From assembly GCF_001429625.1 (NCBI RefSeq), contig NZ_LMSU01000001.1, positions 1,039,020 to 1,103,019 on the forward strand: 64,000 nt of DNA, given 5' to 3'. Positions within the stretch are counted from its first letter, which is position 1. Every line of letters starts with the position of its first letter. A program made the position numbers and the translations under genes. The notes under the pieces are model-generated. The model had not been told where the DNA came from. It searched no databases and saw only the letters and a list, made by a program, of their open reading frames with translations. Origin of the DNA: Nocardioides sp. Soil805. Lineage in GTDB: Bacteria; Actinomycetota; Actinomycetes; Propionibacteriales; Nocardioidaceae. This document shows, piece after piece, positions 46,074 to 54,388 of this stretch.

Positions 46074-46820
46074 ATGTCCGAGGGACCCCTCGCCAAGTCA
46101 CGCAGCCGGGTGCTCATCATCGAGGACCACACGCTCTTCGCCGAGTCGCTGGAGGTGGCCCTCTCGCTGGAGGGCTACGACGTACGACGGCTGCCGCTGC
46201 CGGACGAGGGCGGCTCGCTGGCCACCCTGCGCTCGACGGCCCTGCGCACCAACCCGCGCATCGTGCTCCTGGACCTCGACCTGGGCCGGTTCGGCGACGG
46301 GGCCGCCCTCATCGCCCCGCTCTCCCGCGCCGGGGCCAACGTGGTGGTCGTGACCTCCTCGGTGGACCGGGCCCGGTGGGGTGGCTGCGTACGCTCCGGC
46401 GCCCGCAAGGTGCTGTCCAAGTCCGGGCCGCTGCAGGACACCCTGGCCACCGTCCGCCGTCTGCACCAGGGGTTGCCGGTGATGTCCGCCGAGGAGCTCG
46501 AGGGGCTGCTCAGCGCCTGGGGTGCCGACGCCGTGGAGAACCAGGACAAGCGCCGTCGGCTGGAGACCCTCACGCCACGGGAGCGACAGGTGCTGGCCCA
46601 GCTCATGGACGGTCACACGGTGCGCGAGATCGCGACGACCAGCGTCGTCTCCGAGGCGACGGTGCGCACCCAGGTCAAGTCCATCCTCGCCAAGCTGGAG
46701 GTCTCCTCCCAGCTGGCGGCCGTGGGCCTGGCCCACAAGGCCGGCTGGCAGTCGCACGGCCCGGGCCCCCGCATGGATATGCCGCATATGCGGCATGCGC
46801 GCACCGACCCGCGTTCCTAG
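46074..46820 (+). CDS. NarL/LuxR-type response regulator
   Basis: A 248-residue regulator paired with the preceding kinase (gap of 1 bp). The receiver has IIEDHTLF (about 15-22), phosphoacceptor Asp67 in IVLLDLDLGRFGDG, and the conserved Lys in VLSKSGPL. The HTH is LTPRERQVLAQLMDGHTVREIA followed by TVRTQVKSILAKLEVSSQLAA. The C-terminal tail is odd, MDMPHMRHARTDPRS, because an 18-bp DNA palindrome lies in the coding sequence there. It probably controls the sugar-transferase gene directly downstream and other genes of the locus. Confidence 0.86.
   Translation: MSEGPLAKSRSRVLIIEDHTLFAESLEVALSLEGYDVRRLPLPDEGGSLATLRSTALRTNPRIVLLDLDLGRFGDGAALIAPLSRAGANVVVVTSSVDRARWGGCVRSGARKVLSKSGPLQDTLATVRRLHQGLPVMSAEELEGLLSAWGADAVENQDKRRRLETLTPRERQVLAQLMDGHTVREIATTSVVSEATVRTQVKSILAKLEVSSQLAAVGLAHKAGWQSHGPGPRMDMPHMRHARTDPRS
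46780..46797. promoter_or_regulatory. 18-bp perfect palindrome before sugar transferase gene
   Basis: ATGCCGCATATGCGGCAT is a perfect palindrome at the 3' end of the response regulator gene, 63 bp upstream of the sugar-transferase ATG. Its size and position suit a dimeric regulator, and a NarL/LuxR-type regulator is encoded right next to it. Confidence 0.6.
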
Positions 46821-46859
46821 GCTCGTCCTACTGCACACGCGTGGTCGGAAGGGGGACGG

Positions 46860-48299
46860 ATGACACAGGTCACCACGCCCCTGGTCGGCGACCTGGTCGG
46901 AGACGTCGGCAAGCCCCCCGCGACCGTCGCTGCAGACCAGGTCGTCGGCGCCGTCCGCGCCGGCATCCGCCGCTCCCGCCGCTGGGTGCGCCCCGTCGGG
47001 GACCTTCTCGCCGCCGGGGTCGCCTCCCTCCTCACCCTCGCGGTCGGCGTGCCGATCGAGCCGGTCGTGATGGTCGTGCTCGTCCTGGCCTGGCCGGCCC
47101 TGCTCGCGTCCAACGGCCGCTACCACCGCCGTCCGCTCGGTGAGACCGCGTCGACACGTTCGGCCGGCGTCCTGCGCAGCGGGGCGGTCCTGGGACTGGG
47201 CAGCTGGGTGCTGCAGCCCTGGGTGGGGACGCTCGCCGACCCGTCCGTGCTGGTGCCCGCCACCGCCGCCGTCACCGCCAGCGCGCTGGTGACCTCGCTG
47301 CTGCGGCGTCCCGATCGCAACCCCACCCGTGTGGCCCTCGTCGGTCACCCCCTCGACGTCGAGACGGCCGCGCTCGAGCTGATGACGAGCCCGCGCCACG
47401 AGGTCGCGGCGCTCTGCGTGTCGGAGGCTCCCCTGGCCCACCGCGGCGAGATCCCCATGACGGTCGGCGTCGCCGATGCGGTGGCGGTCGCCCGTCGTTC
47501 GGGCGCCTCGGCCCTGCTGGCGATCCCCGGCCCGGACCTCACCACGGTCGAGCTCCGGCGGCTCCTGTGGGGTGCGGCGGAGTCCGGCATCGACGTCTAC
47601 GTCGGGACCGGGCTGCTCGACGTGGCCCCCGCGCGCATGTCGGTGACCCAAGGAGCGGGACTGGACCTCATCCACGTCCGCCCCTCTCCGTCCCGGGGCG
47701 CACGCCGCCTGGTCAAGGCCCTGTTCGACCGAATCGTCGCGGCGCTGGCCCTCCTGGTGCTGCTGCCCGCCCTGTTCGCCGTCGCCGTCCTCGTGCGCCG
47801 CGACTCGGCCGGGCCGGCGATCTTCCGCCAGCAGCGGATCGGCCGGGACGGCCAGTGCTTCACCATGCTCAAGTTCCGCACGATGACCACCGAGGCCGAG
47901 CACGTCAAGGCGGCGCTCAGCGAGCGCAACGAGTCGGACGGCGTGCTCTTCAAGATGAAGGCCGACCCCCGCGTGACCCGGGTCGGCGCCGTCCTGCGCC
48001 GCTACTCCGTCGACGAGCTCCCCCAGCTCGTCAACGTCCTCCTCGGGCAGATGTCCCTGGTCGGGCCGCGGCCCGCCCTCGCGCAGGAGGTCGACCAGTA
48101 CACCGTCGACCCCCGTCGCCGCCTCGCCGTCAAGCCCGGTCTCACCGGACTGTGGCAGGTCTCCGGCCGCTCGGACCTCAGCTGGGCCGAGTCGGTGCGC
48201 CTCGACGTCCGGTACGTCGACAACTGGTCCCTGCGACTCGACCTGGAGATCCTGGTACGCACCGTCGGCGCGGTGCTGAGCCACCGCGGCGCCTACTGA
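46860..48299 (+). CDS. Polyprenyl-phosphate sugar-1-phosphate transferase (exopolysaccharide initiation)
   Basis: A 479-residue integral membrane glycosyl-1-phosphate transferase of the WbaP/CpsE type. Four to five helices lie in the first ~150 residues, and a nucleotide-binding-like region (about 160-280) follows. The C-terminal sugar transferase domain (about 290-479) starts with another helix and carries KMKADPRVTRVGAVLRR, YSVDELPQLVNVL, SLVGPRPAL and KPGLTGLWQVSGRSDL. It moves a sugar phosphate from a UDP sugar onto undecaprenyl phosphate, the first step of the polymer. The ATG at 46860 lies 39 bp after the regulator stop. Confidence 0.92.
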   Translation: MTQVTTPLVGDLVGDVGKPPATVAADQVVGAVRAGIRRSRRWVRPVGDLLAAGVASLLTLAVGVPIEPVVMVVLVLAWPALLASNGRYHRRPLGETASTRSAGVLRSGAVLGLGSWVLQPWVGTLADPSVLVPATAAVTASALVTSLLRRPDRNPTRVALVGHPLDVETAALELMTSPRHEVAALCVSEAPLAHRGEIPMTVGVADAVAVARRSGASALLAIPGPDLTTVELRRLLWGAAESGIDVYVGTGLLDVAPARMSVTQGAGLDLIHVRPSPSRGARRLVKALFDRIVAALALLVLLPALFAVAVLVRRDSAGPAIFRQQRIGRDGQCFTMLKFRTMTTEAEHVKAALSERNESDGVLFKMKADPRVTRVGAVLRRYSVDELPQLVNVLLGQMSLVGPRPALAQEVDQYTVDPRRRLAVKPGLTGLWQVSGRSDLSWAESVRLDVRYVDNWSLRLDLEILVRTVGAVLSHRGAY

Positions 48300-48365
48300 T
48301 CACGCGCGTGAAGATCGCCCACGGAGGCGAGGGCACGAGCCACGATCCGGGAGTAGCGTCCCAGC

Positions 48366-50267
48366 ATGAGAGTGCCCCGTGGGGCCATGATCGCTGGGGT
48401 CGCCGTCGTGACGCTCGTCGCCGGCGTGCCGACCTTCAGCGCGACCGACGAGCCGGCGGTGCACTTCACCGCGGCCGGTGACTTCTCGTCCTCCACTGCC
48501 GCCCGGAGCGTCCTCGCCGGGATGCGTCAGCCCGGGACCAACCTGTCGCTGGCGCTGGGAGACCTCTCCTACGCCCCGACGGGCACCGAGCAGACGTGGT
48601 GCGACCTGGTGACCTCGTCCGTGGGGTCGGGCTACCCGTTCGAGCTGGTTGCCGGCAACCACGAGAGCAACGGTCAGAACGGCAACATCAACGACTTCTC
48701 CGCCTGCCTGCCGAACCAGCTCCCGGGGGCCGTCGGCACCTACGGTCGTCAGTACTACGTGGACGTCCCGGCCGCTGCACCCTTGGTGCGCTACATCCTG
48801 ATCTCCCCCGGCATCGAGTTCCCCGACGGGGCATGGTCGTACGACGCCGGCACCACCCACCACGCCTGGACCACCGCGGCGATCGACTCGGCGCGTGCCG
48901 CGGGGATCCCGTGGGTGGTGGTCGGCATGCACAAACCGTGCCTGTCCGTGGGCGAGTACGCCTGTGACCCGGGCGCGGACATCATGAACCTCCTGGTCGA
49001 GAAGAGGGTCGACCTCGTCCTCACCGGCCACGAGCACCAGTACGCCAGGACTCGCCAGCTGGCGACGTCTCCCGGGTGCCTGCGCCTCGTCCCGGGCACG
49101 TTCACACCTGCCTGCATCGCTGATCCGGACGACACGATGGTCAAGGGCGCCGGGACCGTGTTCGCCACCGTGGGCACGGGAGGGGTCGCCCTGCGTCCGG
49201 TCAACACCGACGACGCCGAGCTCCCGTACTTCGCCACCACCTCCGGGTCCGACAGGGATCCGGCGCACGGCTACCTGGACGTCGGTCTGACCGCCGATCG
49301 GCTCGAGGCACGGTTCACCCCCGTCGACTCCGCCACCTTCGGCGACTCCTTCACGCTGGCGAGGGGCAACCTCGCGCCCTCGGCGGCGTTCACCTCGTCC
49401 GTCCAGGACCTGAGGGTGTCCCTCGACGGGTCCGGCTCCAGCGACCCCGACGGCACGGTGGCGTCGTACAGCTGGGACTTCGGCGACGGAGCCACCGGCT
49501 CCGGGGCCGTCGTCACCCACGACTACGCGTCGGGCGGCGCCTACACCGTGGCCCTGACCGTCGTCGACGCCGAGGGGGCGTCGAGCACCACGTCGACGAC
49601 GCTGGGGGTGCAGGAGCCGTCGGGCGACCCGGAGCCGTTCGCCACGGACGCGTTCGAGAGGAACCTGACCGGCCAGTGGGGCGCGGCGGACCTGGGCGGA
49701 GGCTGGACGATGTCGAGTGCCGCGAACTTCAGCGTGAGCGGCGGAACGGGCTACATCCGGATGCCGTCCGCCGGCGCTGCGCCCAACGCGCACCTGGCCG
49801 CGACCAGCAGCACGGACACGGACATGCGGGTGGTGGTCGGACAGGACAAGCCGCCCACGGGCACCGGCACGACCATCCGTGTGCAGCCGCGTCGCACGGG
49901 CAACGGGGACGGCTACTTCTCGGCCGTCCGCTTCGTTCCCAACGCGAGCGTGGTCGTGACCCTCGTCCGCCTGGTCGGCTCGCAGACCAAGCTGGCCAGC
50001 ATCACCGCGCCCGGTCTCGCCCACCAGCCTGGCGACACGTTCCACGTCCGCACGCAGGTGACCGGCGTGTCCCCCACCACCGTCCGGACGAAGGTCTGGG
50101 AGGTCGGGACCCCCGAACCCGCGCAGTGGCTCCTCTCGGCCACCGACGACACCCCCGGGCTCCAGACGGCCGGCGGCGTCGGGCTTCGTGCCGAGCTGGG
50201 CACGAACTCCACGAACGCTCCGGTCCGAGCATCGTTCGACGAGGTCTGGGCAGGGCCCACCGGCTGA
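48366..50267 (+). CDS. Secreted metallophosphoesterase with PKD domain
   Basis: A 633-residue exported protein. A signal-like N-terminus (MRVPRGAMIAGVAVVTLVAG) ends near residue 26. The calcineurin-like domain (about 30-300) has AAGDFSS, ALGDLSYAP, AGNHESN and LTGHEHQYAR, i.e. all metal-ligand motifs. A PKD domain follows (about 338-420, ending in YSWDFGDGATGSG and VALTVVDAEGA), then a C-terminal beta-sandwich resembling a LamG/concanavalin-type lectin module (about 440-633). It is an outer-surface phosphatase or phosphodiesterase, possibly attached to polymer. It comes 66 bp after the sugar-transferase gene. Confidence 0.87.
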   Translation: MRVPRGAMIAGVAVVTLVAGVPTFSATDEPAVHFTAAGDFSSSTAARSVLAGMRQPGTNLSLALGDLSYAPTGTEQTWCDLVTSSVGSGYPFELVAGNHESNGQNGNINDFSACLPNQLPGAVGTYGRQYYVDVPAAAPLVRYILISPGIEFPDGAWSYDAGTTHHAWTTAAIDSARAAGIPWVVVGMHKPCLSVGEYACDPGADIMNLLVEKRVDLVLTGHEHQYARTRQLATSPGCLRLVPGTFTPACIADPDDTMVKGAGTVFATVGTGGVALRPVNTDDAELPYFATTSGSDRDPAHGYLDVGLTADRLEARFTPVDSATFGDSFTLARGNLAPSAAFTSSVQDLRVSLDGSGSSDPDGTVASYSWDFGDGATGSGAVVTHDYASGGAYTVALTVVDAEGASSTTSTTLGVQEPSGDPEPFATDAFERNLTGQWGAADLGGGWTMSSAANFSVSGGTGYIRMPSAGAAPNAHLAATSSTDTDMRVVVGQDKPPTGTGTTIRVQPRRTGNGDGYFSAVRFVPNASVVVTLVRLVGSQTKLASITAPGLAHQPGDTFHVRTQVTGVSPTTVRTKVWEVGTPEPAQWLLSATDDTPGLQTAGGVGLRAELGTNSTNAPVRASFDEVWAGPTG

Positions 50268-50325
50268 TCTGCGAGCTTCCGTCCGCCTCGGACGAGTCGT
50301 CGCGACCGACACGCTGACGCGGACG

Positions 50326-50366
50326 GACCTCCACCCCGTCCTTATGGGGAGGACGAGGTGGAGGTC
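50326..50366. terminator. Long bidirectional terminator hairpin
   Basis: GACCTCCACC (50326-50335) pairs with GGTGGAGGTC (50357-50366). After one mismatch the stem continues for another five base pairs (50337-50341 with 50351-50355). It lies between the convergent phosphoesterase and beta-propeller genes. Confidence 0.78.
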
Positions 50367-50398
50367 AGCCGGAGCAGGGCAGCAGGTGGCCCGGCCGT

Positions 50399-51538
50399 CT
50401 ACGGGGTGCCGGGGAACCGGGCGAACCGGACCCGCTCGACTCCGCTCACCGTCGTGAAGGTGCCGCCCACCGACAGCGAGCCTTGGGTCGGGGTGATGGC
50501 CCACACGCCCATGTCACCGCCGCTGGGGTCCGGGGCCCACGGCGTCACCGTGCCGTCGCTCGCGTTGAGCGAGGCGAGGAACATCCTCTTGATCTTGAAG
50601 GTCGTGATCTGGGAGAAGTGTCCACCGATGTAGACCTCGCCCGTGGGTGAGGGGTAGATCGCCTGGGTGTCACCGCTGGTCTTGCGGATCCACACCAGGG
50701 TGCTGGTGCCGGCCGTGTCGTAGGAGAAGAGACGGTTGTCCGGGGTGGAGAAGTAGAAGCGGGTGCCGTCCGGCGACAGTCCGACGGTGATCGCGCGGTC
50801 GCTGCCCTCGACGGGGTTGAACGCGGTCGCGTCACCGGTGCTGGCCGAGACCGCCCCCACGCCGAAGGGCCGGTCGAGCCCGCCGAGCTTGCTGAACTGG
50901 CCTCCTGCGAAGACGGTGGCGCCGTCCGGGGACACCCGGATCGCCTTGATGCCGGCATTGGCGCGGGGGCGGAAGTTGGAGACGACGTCGCCCGCGGCGT
51001 CCAGGGCGACCATGGAGGCACGGACGGTGCCGTCGATGCCGCTGAAGGTGCCGCCGACGTAGAGACGGTCACCCTGGCTGGCGAGGGCCCACAGACCCGG
51101 CGAGGCGCCCGTGGTGTCGGCCTGCCAGCCCGGCAGGGCGGTGCCCGTGGCGGTGTCCACGGCCGCGAGGTTGGCGCGCACCGCTCCCCCGGCGTTGTCG
51201 AAGCGCCCGCCGAGGTAGACCGTGGTGCCGTCGGCCGAGCCGGCCAGCGCCCGGACGATGCCGTCCGGGGACGGGTTGAAGTTGGGGTCCAGGGTGCCGT
51301 CGGCACGGATGGCCGCGGCGTTGTTGCGCGGCTTGCCGCCGACGGTGGTGAACTCGCCGCCGATGATGGTGAGGTCGCCGACCTGGGCGATGGCGTACAC
51401 CGGCCCGTTGACCCGGGGCGTGACGTCCGGGGTCAGGGAGACGCTGGCCTGCGCCGCCTGGGGCAGGACCACCAGGCCCAGGGTGGCCAGGGCCACCGCT
51501 CCCCGTCGGCCCAGCCGAGTGAGTTGCTGAACGGTCAT
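50399..51538 (-). CDS. Secreted beta-propeller protein with delta-60-type repeats
   Basis: A 379-residue exported protein with a Sec signal (MTVQQLTRLGRRGAVALATLGL, cleavage after AQA near residue 33). The rest consists of about six repeats of the type VGDLTIIGGEFTTVGGK and NAAAIRADGTLDPNFNP, the delta-60 (short beta-propeller) repeat. No catalytic residues are recognised. Such proteins are abundant in actinobacterial secretomes and probably bind other surface molecules. The ATG at 51538 is 50 bp after the polymerase stop on the same strand, so it may be co-transcribed with the flippase and polymerase. Confidence 0.85.
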   Translation of the reverse strand: MTVQQLTRLGRRGAVALATLGLVVLPQAAQASVSLTPDVTPRVNGPVYAIAQVGDLTIIGGEFTTVGGKPRNNAAAIRADGTLDPNFNPSPDGIVRALAGSADGTTVYLGGRFDNAGGAVRANLAAVDTATGTALPGWQADTTGASPGLWALASQGDRLYVGGTFSGIDGTVRASMVALDAAGDVVSNFRPRANAGIKAIRVSPDGATVFAGGQFSKLGGLDRPFGVGAVSASTGDATAFNPVEGSDRAITVGLSPDGTRFYFSTPDNRLFSYDTAGTSTLVWIRKTSGDTQAIYPSPTGEVYIGGHFSQITTFKIKRMFLASLNASDGTVTPWAPDPSGGDMGVWAITPTQGSLSVGGTFTTVSGVERVRFARFPGTP

Positions 51539-51588
51539 GAGTGTCGCCTTCGGCTCGGATGGGCCGCACCGTGCGCCCGTCTGAAACG

Positions 51589-52980
51589 CTAGGTGCGACT
51601 CATCGGCCGGGCATCCCACGATTTGGTGACATCCGCGTCGGGCAGGCTGCGCAGTCGCCGCCGCGGGCCGCCGCCCCGCGGCGCGAGGTAGCGCGCGAGC
51701 AGCCACATCGGCCCCAGCCAGATGATGAACTTCATCGGCACCTGGTTGTCCCAGCCCAGCGGGAACACGAAGACCGCGGCGATGACCGCCACACCCGTGT
51801 TGAAGCCGCTCCTGGGCCGGCGGCGCTGGGCGGCCGCCACCATCCCGATGACCAGGCCGGAGATGAGGCCGCCCAGGGGCAGGCCCAGCCACCCGAAGTT
51901 CAGGTACCACAAGGCGCCGGCGCCCATCGGCCACCCGTTGAGCTTGCGGGGCTCGTACACCTGGCGGAACCACTTGCCGGGAGGGATGCCCGTGGGCTTG
52001 CCGGGCCAGATCATCCGGGGAACCGCTCCCAGGATGCCCTCGTAGAAGTCCTCCCCGCCGCGGAACCTCTGCGTGGAGGGCCAGTCGCGGAAGGACAGCA
52101 TGGCGGCGTCGAAGTAGATCGAGTTGGTGCCGACCGACGCCTGGCGCCACGCGCTCGAGGCGGCGTAGTTGGCCTGGACCTCTCCGTGCGACAGCGTGTC
52201 GCGGACCATCCGCATCCCGCTCGCCGCGACGATCACCAGCGCGCAGGCCACGAGCAGGCGGACCAGCACCCGCTCGCGGCGTACCCGCCGTTGGTGCCGG
52301 CGGTGCCGCTGGACGCCGAGCACGAGCGTGGCGGCGACCACGACCAGCACACCCCGGCTGCCCCACATGAACACGAAGAACGCGTTCGCGAACGCGCAGA
52401 CGAGCGGGAGGTAGGTCAGCGTGCGTGACGTGCAGCCCTGCCGTCGCAGGTCGATGAAGGTCGTGACCGCCAGCACCGCCCCGACGGCCGAGACCGAGCG
52501 CAGCCAGTACAACCCGGCCAGGGCCTTGTCGTACTTGCCGGCGACGATCACGCCGCCGACCCCGCCGTAGCGGGCCATCAGGTACGCCGAGACGAGGGCG
52601 CCGACGGCGGTCAGCACGAACGTCACCGCAAGCGCCCGACGCAGGTCCGTCTCCTTCTCGGCGAAGAAGGGCGCCCATCCGCGCGCACCCGAACGCGTCA
52701 CCGCCGCGATGCCCAGCATGGCCATGGCCAGGAAGAGGCTGAGGCCGAGGAGGGTGCGGGTGAGCAGGGAGGGCAGCGTCCCGAGGAAGAACAGGTCGGT
52801 CGGATGCGGTCCGTCGAGGCCGAGCACGAAGATCAGCGGCCGGAAGCCGTAGAAGAGGCAGAAGACCAGCACGAACAGGAGCACGACGTCGCTGGGACCA
52901 CGACCGAGGATCACGGCGCACGTGATGAGCAGGCTGAAGAACACCATCGCGGCCAGCACGACCGACAGGGTCAGCTCCAC
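51589..52980 (-). CDS. Wzy-like polysaccharide polymerase
   Basis: A 463-residue integral membrane protein with about 11-12 helices and a large extracytoplasmic loop (about 235-320) containing FRDWPSTQRFRGGEDFYEG, the usual position of the catalytic loop in O-antigen polymerases. There is no conserved domain that can be named, as is common for Wzy proteins; topology, size and the position next to a flippase gene carry the call. It polymerises lipid-linked repeat units in the periplasm-equivalent space. GTG at 52980 follows the flippase stop by 8 bp. Confidence 0.75.
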   Translation of the reverse strand: MELTLSVVLAAMVFFSLLITCAVILGRGPSDVVLLFVLVFCLFYGFRPLIFVLGLDGPHPTDLFFLGTLPSLLTRTLLGLSLFLAMAMLGIAAVTRSGARGWAPFFAEKETDLRRALAVTFVLTAVGALVSAYLMARYGGVGGVIVAGKYDKALAGLYWLRSVSAVGAVLAVTTFIDLRRQGCTSRTLTYLPLVCAFANAFFVFMWGSRGVLVVVAATLVLGVQRHRRHQRRVRRERVLVRLLVACALVIVAASGMRMVRDTLSHGEVQANYAASSAWRQASVGTNSIYFDAAMLSFRDWPSTQRFRGGEDFYEGILGAVPRMIWPGKPTGIPPGKWFRQVYEPRKLNGWPMGAGALWYLNFGWLGLPLGGLISGLVIGMVAAAQRRRPRSGFNTGVAVIAAVFVFPLGWDNQVPMKFIIWLGPMWLLARYLAPRGGGPRRRLRSLPDADVTKSWDARPMSRT

Positions 52981-52988
52981 GAGGCCTC

Positions 52989-54341
52989 CTAGCCGGATGT
53001 CCTGGCCAGGAGGGAGAGCTCAGGACGCAGGGTCGCGTGGGTCGACAGGCCGAGGTTACGACGCGTGCGCCACCACATCAGGGTGAACACGAAAACCGAG
53101 ACGGTCAAGGCCGAGACGGTGAGACCCATCAGCCCGAACGCCAGGGCGGCCGGCACACCGATGGCCACGCGGAGCACGGCACCGGCCCACTGGACCCGGG
53201 CCGAGACGCCCTCGCGCCCGAGCATGGACAGCGCGGTGCCGGCCATGCCCGTCGCGACGTTGCCGAACGAGCCGATCGACACCAGCAGCAGCACCGGCAC
53301 CGCGGCGCGGAACCCCGGGCCGTAGACGAGGTCGACCACCAGTCCGGGGGCCACGACGAACGGCAGCGCCAGCAGCAGGGTCATCCCGGTCGCGACCGTG
53401 GCCCCGGTGCGCAGGAGGCGCTCGAGGGACCCGTCGTCGTGCGCCTGCCGCCCGGCTCGGGCGATGACGGGCGCGAAGACCACCTGCAGCGCGGTCAGGG
53501 GCAGCACCAGGAGCAGCGCGAGCCGCTGTCCCGCGGTGTACATGGAGGTGTCGACGCTCGAGAGCAGCAGGCTCGCGATCCAGATCTCGATGCTGACGTT
53601 GAGGTACGTCGCGACCTGGCCGCTCAGGAAGCGCCAGTCGCGACGCACGGTCATCCGCAGGTCGCGCCACAACCGCGGGCGAGGTCCGCCGAGACCGCGC
53701 CAGCGGCGGCGTACGACGGAGCGCGCGATCAGCAGGGGGACCAGGTAGCCCGCGCACACAGCCGCCAGCGCCCCCACCAGACCCGTCGCGGGGGCGAGCA
53801 GCCACACCGCGAGCACGCTCCCCGCCTGGAGTGCGGCGACGAACGCCCCACCCGAGCGACCCTCGAGGAGGCTGGCGAACCGGACGTGGCCCAGCCCCCG
53901 CACGTAGTTGGCCCACAGCTGCTGCTGGCCCGTGACCACGACCAGGGCGGCCAGCACGACGCCCAGCGCGAATCGTTGCCACACCTCGTCGCCGTCGACC
54001 AGGACCGCGGCCGCCACGCCACCGACGAGCCCGGCGGCGGGCAGCGTCGTCAGCGACACGGCCCTCACACCGTTGCGCAGCACCGCCATGGCCTCCGGCT
54101 CGTCCTTGTCACGCAGCCGGGCGACCTCCCGCAGGCCGGACCGGTGGGAGCCCATGAGACCGATCTGGCCCAGCAGGCCCGCGGCGGCCAGTGCCGCCAC
54201 GAAGGAGCCGAAGTCCGCGGGACCGAGCCACCGACCCGCCACGGCGGTGACCCCGAGGAAGCCCAGGATGGCGCCGGCGTAGGACGCCGAGAACCAGATC
54301 ATCGCGCCCCGAACGGACGTTCCGACCCCCGATGTGCTCAC
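52989..54341 (-). CDS. Wzx-like oligosaccharide flippase
   Basis: A 450-residue membrane protein with about 12-14 helices of the MATE/PST (MVF) flippase type. The N-terminal region GAMIWFSASYAGAILGFLGV (about 12-31) and the following GRWLGPADFGSFVAALA match the Wzx family. It moves the lipid-linked repeat unit across the membrane. GTG 54341 (MSTSGVGTS) is the start; the divergent BY-kinase ATG is 47 bp away, so both genes probably share a control region. The Wzy-like gene follows closely. Confidence 0.85.
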   Translation of the reverse strand: MSTSGVGTSVRGAMIWFSASYAGAILGFLGVTAVAGRWLGPADFGSFVAALAAAGLLGQIGLMGSHRSGLREVARLRDKDEPEAMAVLRNGVRAVSLTTLPAAGLVGGVAAAVLVDGDEVWQRFALGVVLAALVVVTGQQQLWANYVRGLGHVRFASLLEGRSGGAFVAALQAGSVLAVWLLAPATGLVGALAAVCAGYLVPLLIARSVVRRRWRGLGGPRPRLWRDLRMTVRRDWRFLSGQVATYLNVSIEIWIASLLLSSVDTSMYTAGQRLALLLVLPLTALQVVFAPVIARAGRQAHDDGSLERLLRTGATVATGMTLLLALPFVVAPGLVVDLVYGPGFRAAVPVLLLVSIGSFGNVATGMAGTALSMLGREGVSARVQWAGAVLRVAIGVPAALAFGLMGLTVSALTVSVFVFTLMWWRTRRNLGLSTHATLRPELSLLARTSG

Positions 54342-54388
54342 GACGCCTACACTGCACGAAAAGGGGATCCGCTGGGGGCTGTTCGCTG

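Noticed and set aside
51541..52428. A plus-strand gene starting with GTG at 51541
   Set aside because: It runs antisense through the polymerase gene, has a random-looking, His- and Arg-rich product and no ribosome site better than chance.
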